Below, in pieces: positions 6,004 to 6,685 of a DNA stretch of 6,685 bases (the stretch's first letter is position 1; the number at the start of each line of letters is the position of its first letter). Position numbers and translations under genes: made by a program. Origin of the DNA: Deltaproteobacteria bacterium (lineage in GTDB: Bacteria; Desulfobacterota; Desulfobacteria; Desulfobacterales; ETH-SRB1); assembly GCA_003647525.1 (NCBI GenBank), contig QMMZ01000109.1, positions 1-6,685 of the forward strand, written 5' to 3'. Under the pieces are notes generated by a model. That model saw only the letters and a list, made by a program, of their open reading frames with translations. It was not told the origin of the DNA and made no database searches.

Positions 6004-6685
6004 ATGTCAACGCACTATATCAGTTCTGATCTCCTCAATTTTGAGGATATAGATCAAATAATAAAACAAGGAAAAAAACTAGTACTTTCTGAGGAAGCCA
6101 AAGAGAACATCATAAAATGCAGAAACTATTTGGATCAGAAAATGGAAGCCATGACGGAACCCATTTATGGTATCAATACAGGTTTTGGTGCTTTGTACAA
6201 CCATACTATTTCAATGGAGGATTTAAGCACTTTGCAGAAAAACCTGGTGATGTCGCATGCTTGTGGTATCGGTGATGAAGTTCCTCAGGAGATTGTAAAG
6301 TTGATGCTTTTATTAAAAGCACAATCTTTATCCTATGGTCATTCTGGTGTTCAGTTGGAAACTGTTCAGCGCCTCATCGACTTTTACAACCATGATATCA
6401 TTCCTGTAGTATACCAGCTTGGCTCTCTGGGTGCTTCTGGTGATCTTGCTCCGCTGGCACATTTATCACTTCCACTGTTGGGAATGGGAGAAGTATATTA
6501 CAAGGGTAAAAAAATGGAATCATCTGCTGTTCTCAAAGAATTGAATTGGGAACCCATTGAATTAAAATCGAAAGCAGGATTGGCCTTGTTAAATGGCACA
6601 CAGTTTATGAGTGCTTATGGTGTTTATAACTGTTTAAGGGTTTTTAAACTATCCCGCCTGGCAGATGTGATCGGAGCCATTTCAT
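6004..6685 (+). CDS. hutH: Histidine ammonia-lyase (histidase), 3'-truncated by window edge
   Basis: First enzyme of histidine breakdown, converting L-histidine to urocanate and ammonia with a self-made MIO cofactor; cytoplasmic homotetramer in known members. The first 227 residues are present, less than half of the usual roughly 500. Seen: the catalytic-loop tyrosine Tyr55 in YGINTGFG (55-62), Ser84-His85 in the substrate pocket (MSHACG), the MIO triad Ala144-Ser145-Gly146 in GSLGASGDLAPLAHL, and NGTQ at 197-200. The NGTQ and GDLAPLAH forms favour histidase over phenylalanine or tyrosine ammonia-lyase. The Ser-His pair alone does not decide, because some Bacteroidota tyrosine ammonia-lyases of flexirubin-type pathways share it. 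ATG 6004 lies 4 bases after the hisS stop and gives a normal N-terminus. No own promoter is visible, so it is probably read from the hisS promoter. The reading frame is intact to the edge. Confidence 0.93.
   Translation, partial: MSTHYISSDLLNFEDIDQIIKQGKKLVLSEEAKENIIKCRNYLDQKMEAMTEPIYGINTGFGALYNHTISMEDLSTLQKNLVMSHACGIGDEVPQEIVKLMLLLKAQSLSYGHSGVQLETVQRLIDFYNHDIIPVVYQLGSLGASGDLAPLAHLSLPLLGMGEVYYKGKKMESSAVLKELNWEPIELKSKAGLALLNGTQFMSAYGVYNCLRVFKLSRLADVIGAIS

Overview
The window looks like an ordinary chromosomal stretch from a member of the Bacteroidota, probably a Bacteroidales- or Cytophagales-like environmental lineage. The evidence is AT-rich DNA, genes with weak or no Shine-Dalgarno sequences, TAnnTTTG-type promoter elements, and a histidyl-tRNA synthetase whose signature motifs have the form I associate with this phylum. 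This placement is inferred from style, not from a database search. All nine genes lie on the + strand with short gaps (45, 4, 9, 11, 25, 44, 58 and 4 bases). No stretch over 60 bases lacks a gene. I see no tRNA, rRNA, insertion sequence, CRISPR array or integrase.

Layout. Bases 1-2356 hold two GT-B (GT4-type) glycosyltransferases. The first is cut by the window's left edge. The second resembles the sugar transferases that accompany exopolysaccharide systems. Together they look like the tail of a surface polysaccharide cluster. Bases 2361-2909 hold two small membrane proteins: an unrecognised 60-residue two-helix protein and a DUF4870 protein. Next come an O6-alkylguanine-DNA alkyltransferase (2921-3397), a cysteine-containing lipoprotein of unknown function (3423-4049) and a WbuC-type cupin (4094-4573). 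The right end carries hisS (4632-5999) and, 4 bases later, the first half of hutH (6004 onward, cut by the right edge).

How the genes fit together. The glycosyltransferases and perhaps the WbuC cupin point to cell-surface glycan synthesis. The middle genes are a mixed set that the spacing suggests are read through together. A good TAnnTTTG element 44 bases before hisS, followed by a 15-base palindrome, suggests that a separate hisS-hutH transcript starts there. That transcript would join histidine charging onto tRNA with the first step of histidine breakdown.

No convincing undescribed system is present. The observations most worth checking are the hisS-hutH coupling with its palindrome, the cysteine-bearing lipoprotein and the small 60-residue membrane protein.
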